A DNA stretch of 64,000 nucleotides from positions 51,716,068 to 51,780,067 of the forward strand of contig NC_088866.1 in the NCBI RefSeq assembly GCF_032884065.1, written 5' to 3'. This document shows positions 62,939-64,000 of the stretch, in pieces; position 1 is the first letter of the stretch; the number at the start of each line of letters is the position of its first letter. Under the pieces are notes generated by a model. It was not told the DNA's origin and made no database searches. It saw nothing but the letters and a program-made list of their open reading frames with translations. The position numbers and the translations under genes were made by a program. The DNA is from Artemia franciscana (taxonomy: Eukaryota; Arthropoda; Branchiopoda; Anostraca; Artemiidae).

Positions 62939-63278
62939 TCAAGGAATTTTTAATAAACCGTTTCCATTTTTTGTTTTACGAACAAACTTACTTAAAACTA
63001 TGAAAGTTTTCATAGTAAAATTGAGTTCTTGAGAAAGCTCTTGAATAGTTGTTTGCCTGTTTGAACGAACCATTTTTCCACTTTTGGAAGGTATTCGTCT
63101 GAATTTTAGGTCGAAGAATGGCCCGACCGTTTCTCGTCTCAAACCACTTTGAAATCGCTCATATCGCTTGTAACTAGTTTTCAGAGTTACAACATTATTG
63201 TCATATATTGATTTCAAAATTTCATGAGCCTCTTTGGCGTGTTTCTGCAATTTGACGCAGAACCTCTAACGCGTTGTT
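62939..63278 (-). pseudogene. Mariner-like transposase N-terminal remnant
   Basis: On the minus strand MDFKQRV (from 63289), then after a one-base shift RFCVKLQKHAKEAHEILKSI and YDNNVVTLKTSYKRYERFQS. The family pattern is 'qR..vkFc.klgks..ET.emL...yg...ls...v..W..rF..G'. Then VRSNRQTTIQELSQELNFTM matches the second helix-turn-helix ('v..drRlTi.eLa.eL.is..t'). The GRP linker is lost. The frame ends at 62939, before the catalytic DD(E/D) domain, which I do not see. Terminal inverted repeats were not found. Confidence 0.72.
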
Positions 63279-63289
63279 TGAAATCCATG

Positions 63290-63939
63290 ATGTGTGACGG
63301 ACGCAATAAACACAGCTTCACTGAACCAGTTCTGGACGTTGGCAAGAACGATGCCAGCGCTTTGAAACAAATTGTATCAGTTTTCTGAACAAAAATTGTA
63401 CCGTGAGAGTACATCTGAACAGCAGATTAAAAATTTGCCAAAACGAGGAGAAAAATTTCGGTAAACTAAAACTTGAACAGATATCCGAGTAAGAAAGGAG
63501 CAAGTAAAACCAAAATATACAAGAAAATTTGTATTGTATCAAAAATTTCAAAGTGCACTGCATGGTACTAGAACCTCTAAACTGTGCCGAATACGATAGC
63601 AATTGTACCCGTTCGCAACACTGGTTACATTTTGCTCAACTCCGACACCGGTTAGCTCAAGGGATCAGAATATAGGATGCATTAGTTCAAATGGAATGAC
63701 CATCAACAATTGCTGGAAAAAAAATTCATTCACCTTATTGATCACACCTCATATGTGCAGTAAAAAAAATATGGCTAAACCTCACTGTGTTTCCTTTCTT
63801 GTAGACTACTTTACCCGCACTTCTAGTAGAGATGAATGATTTTGGGAGCTGGTAGAAAATATATTTGCCGGGAAAATGGCCAACCGTGGCAACGATTAGT
63901 TTTTTGAGCTGCATGCTCTGCATCATATATATGCGAGGC
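63290..63939. other. Intron sequence, nothing firm
   Basis: Small frames on both strands (63318-63602 minus, 63603-63839 plus) lack motifs. May include the 5' flank of the mariner relic. Confidence 0.35.
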
Positions 63940-64000
63940 CATATCCGAGATCTTTGTTCAGGGGGGGGGCAGAGAAACTGTAAAAGCGCATCCAAAGTTT
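63940..64000 (+). repeat. Dispersed short repeat, family R3, copy 3 (cut)
   Basis: 'ggccatatccgagatctttg', a G run and 'actgtaaaagcgcatcc' match the start of copy 2. The window ends inside it. Confidence 0.65.

Overview
This window is animal nuclear DNA, not bacterial. It is AT-rich, has no operon-like gene packing, carries introns with GT/AG borders, and is dominated by transposon remains and tandem repeats. Long (TA)n arrays, G-run-rich dispersed repeats, Penelope-like and LINE retroelements and a mariner relic point to an invertebrate. The repeat style made me think of a crustacean such as a brine shrimp, but that is an impression from memory and is untested.

The one host gene I can support runs left to right across the whole window. 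Six putative coding exons (522-614, 5378-5554, 34137-34260, 37704-37858, 50185-50391, 60020-60185) have plausible splice sites, and every junction keeps one open frame, giving about 306 codons. Both ends lie outside the window. The first two exons encode a Ser/Gln/Gly-rich stretch ending in an RG run. The last four encode a globular part with WD40/beta-propeller character. I could not identify the protein. The join between exon 2 and exon 3 (28.6 kb apart) is the weakest, so two neighbouring genes remain possible. About 0.6 kb after exon 5 lies a decayed tandem copy of that exon with a stop codon. The 3' end of exon 4 has become the first unit of a short tandem repeat.

Everything else is intron filler, in order: a 2-2.5 kb repeat with about 290 bp internal units (copies at 1, 7-9.7 and 51-53.3 kb); a degenerate 120 bp repeat with a nested TIR element (10.3-12 kb); fold-back elements (12.5, 17.5, 17.8-18.5, 30.3, 54.1 kb); a tRNA-like SINE head (16.05 kb); LINE fragments (19.7, 20.9, 23.2 kb); a 5'-truncated LINE 3' end joined to a long decayed I/Jockey-type LINE (24.66-29.6 kb) inside a block with almost no CpG; a 111 bp minisatellite (34.9-35.3 kb); a decayed Penelope-like element with a GIY-YIG domain (35.35-36.98 kb); TAG-rich repeats (40.5-42.7 kb); a 5 kb satellite of about 136 bp monomers with a 938 bp higher-order duplication (44.7-49.85 kb); a second, nearly intact Penelope-type reverse transcriptase lying between (TA)n arrays (54.85-56.3 kb); a 545 bp tandem duplication (58.8-59.9 kb); and a mariner-like transposase remnant on the minus strand (62.94-63.28 kb). 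No rRNA, intact tRNA gene, CRISPR array or bacterial system was seen.
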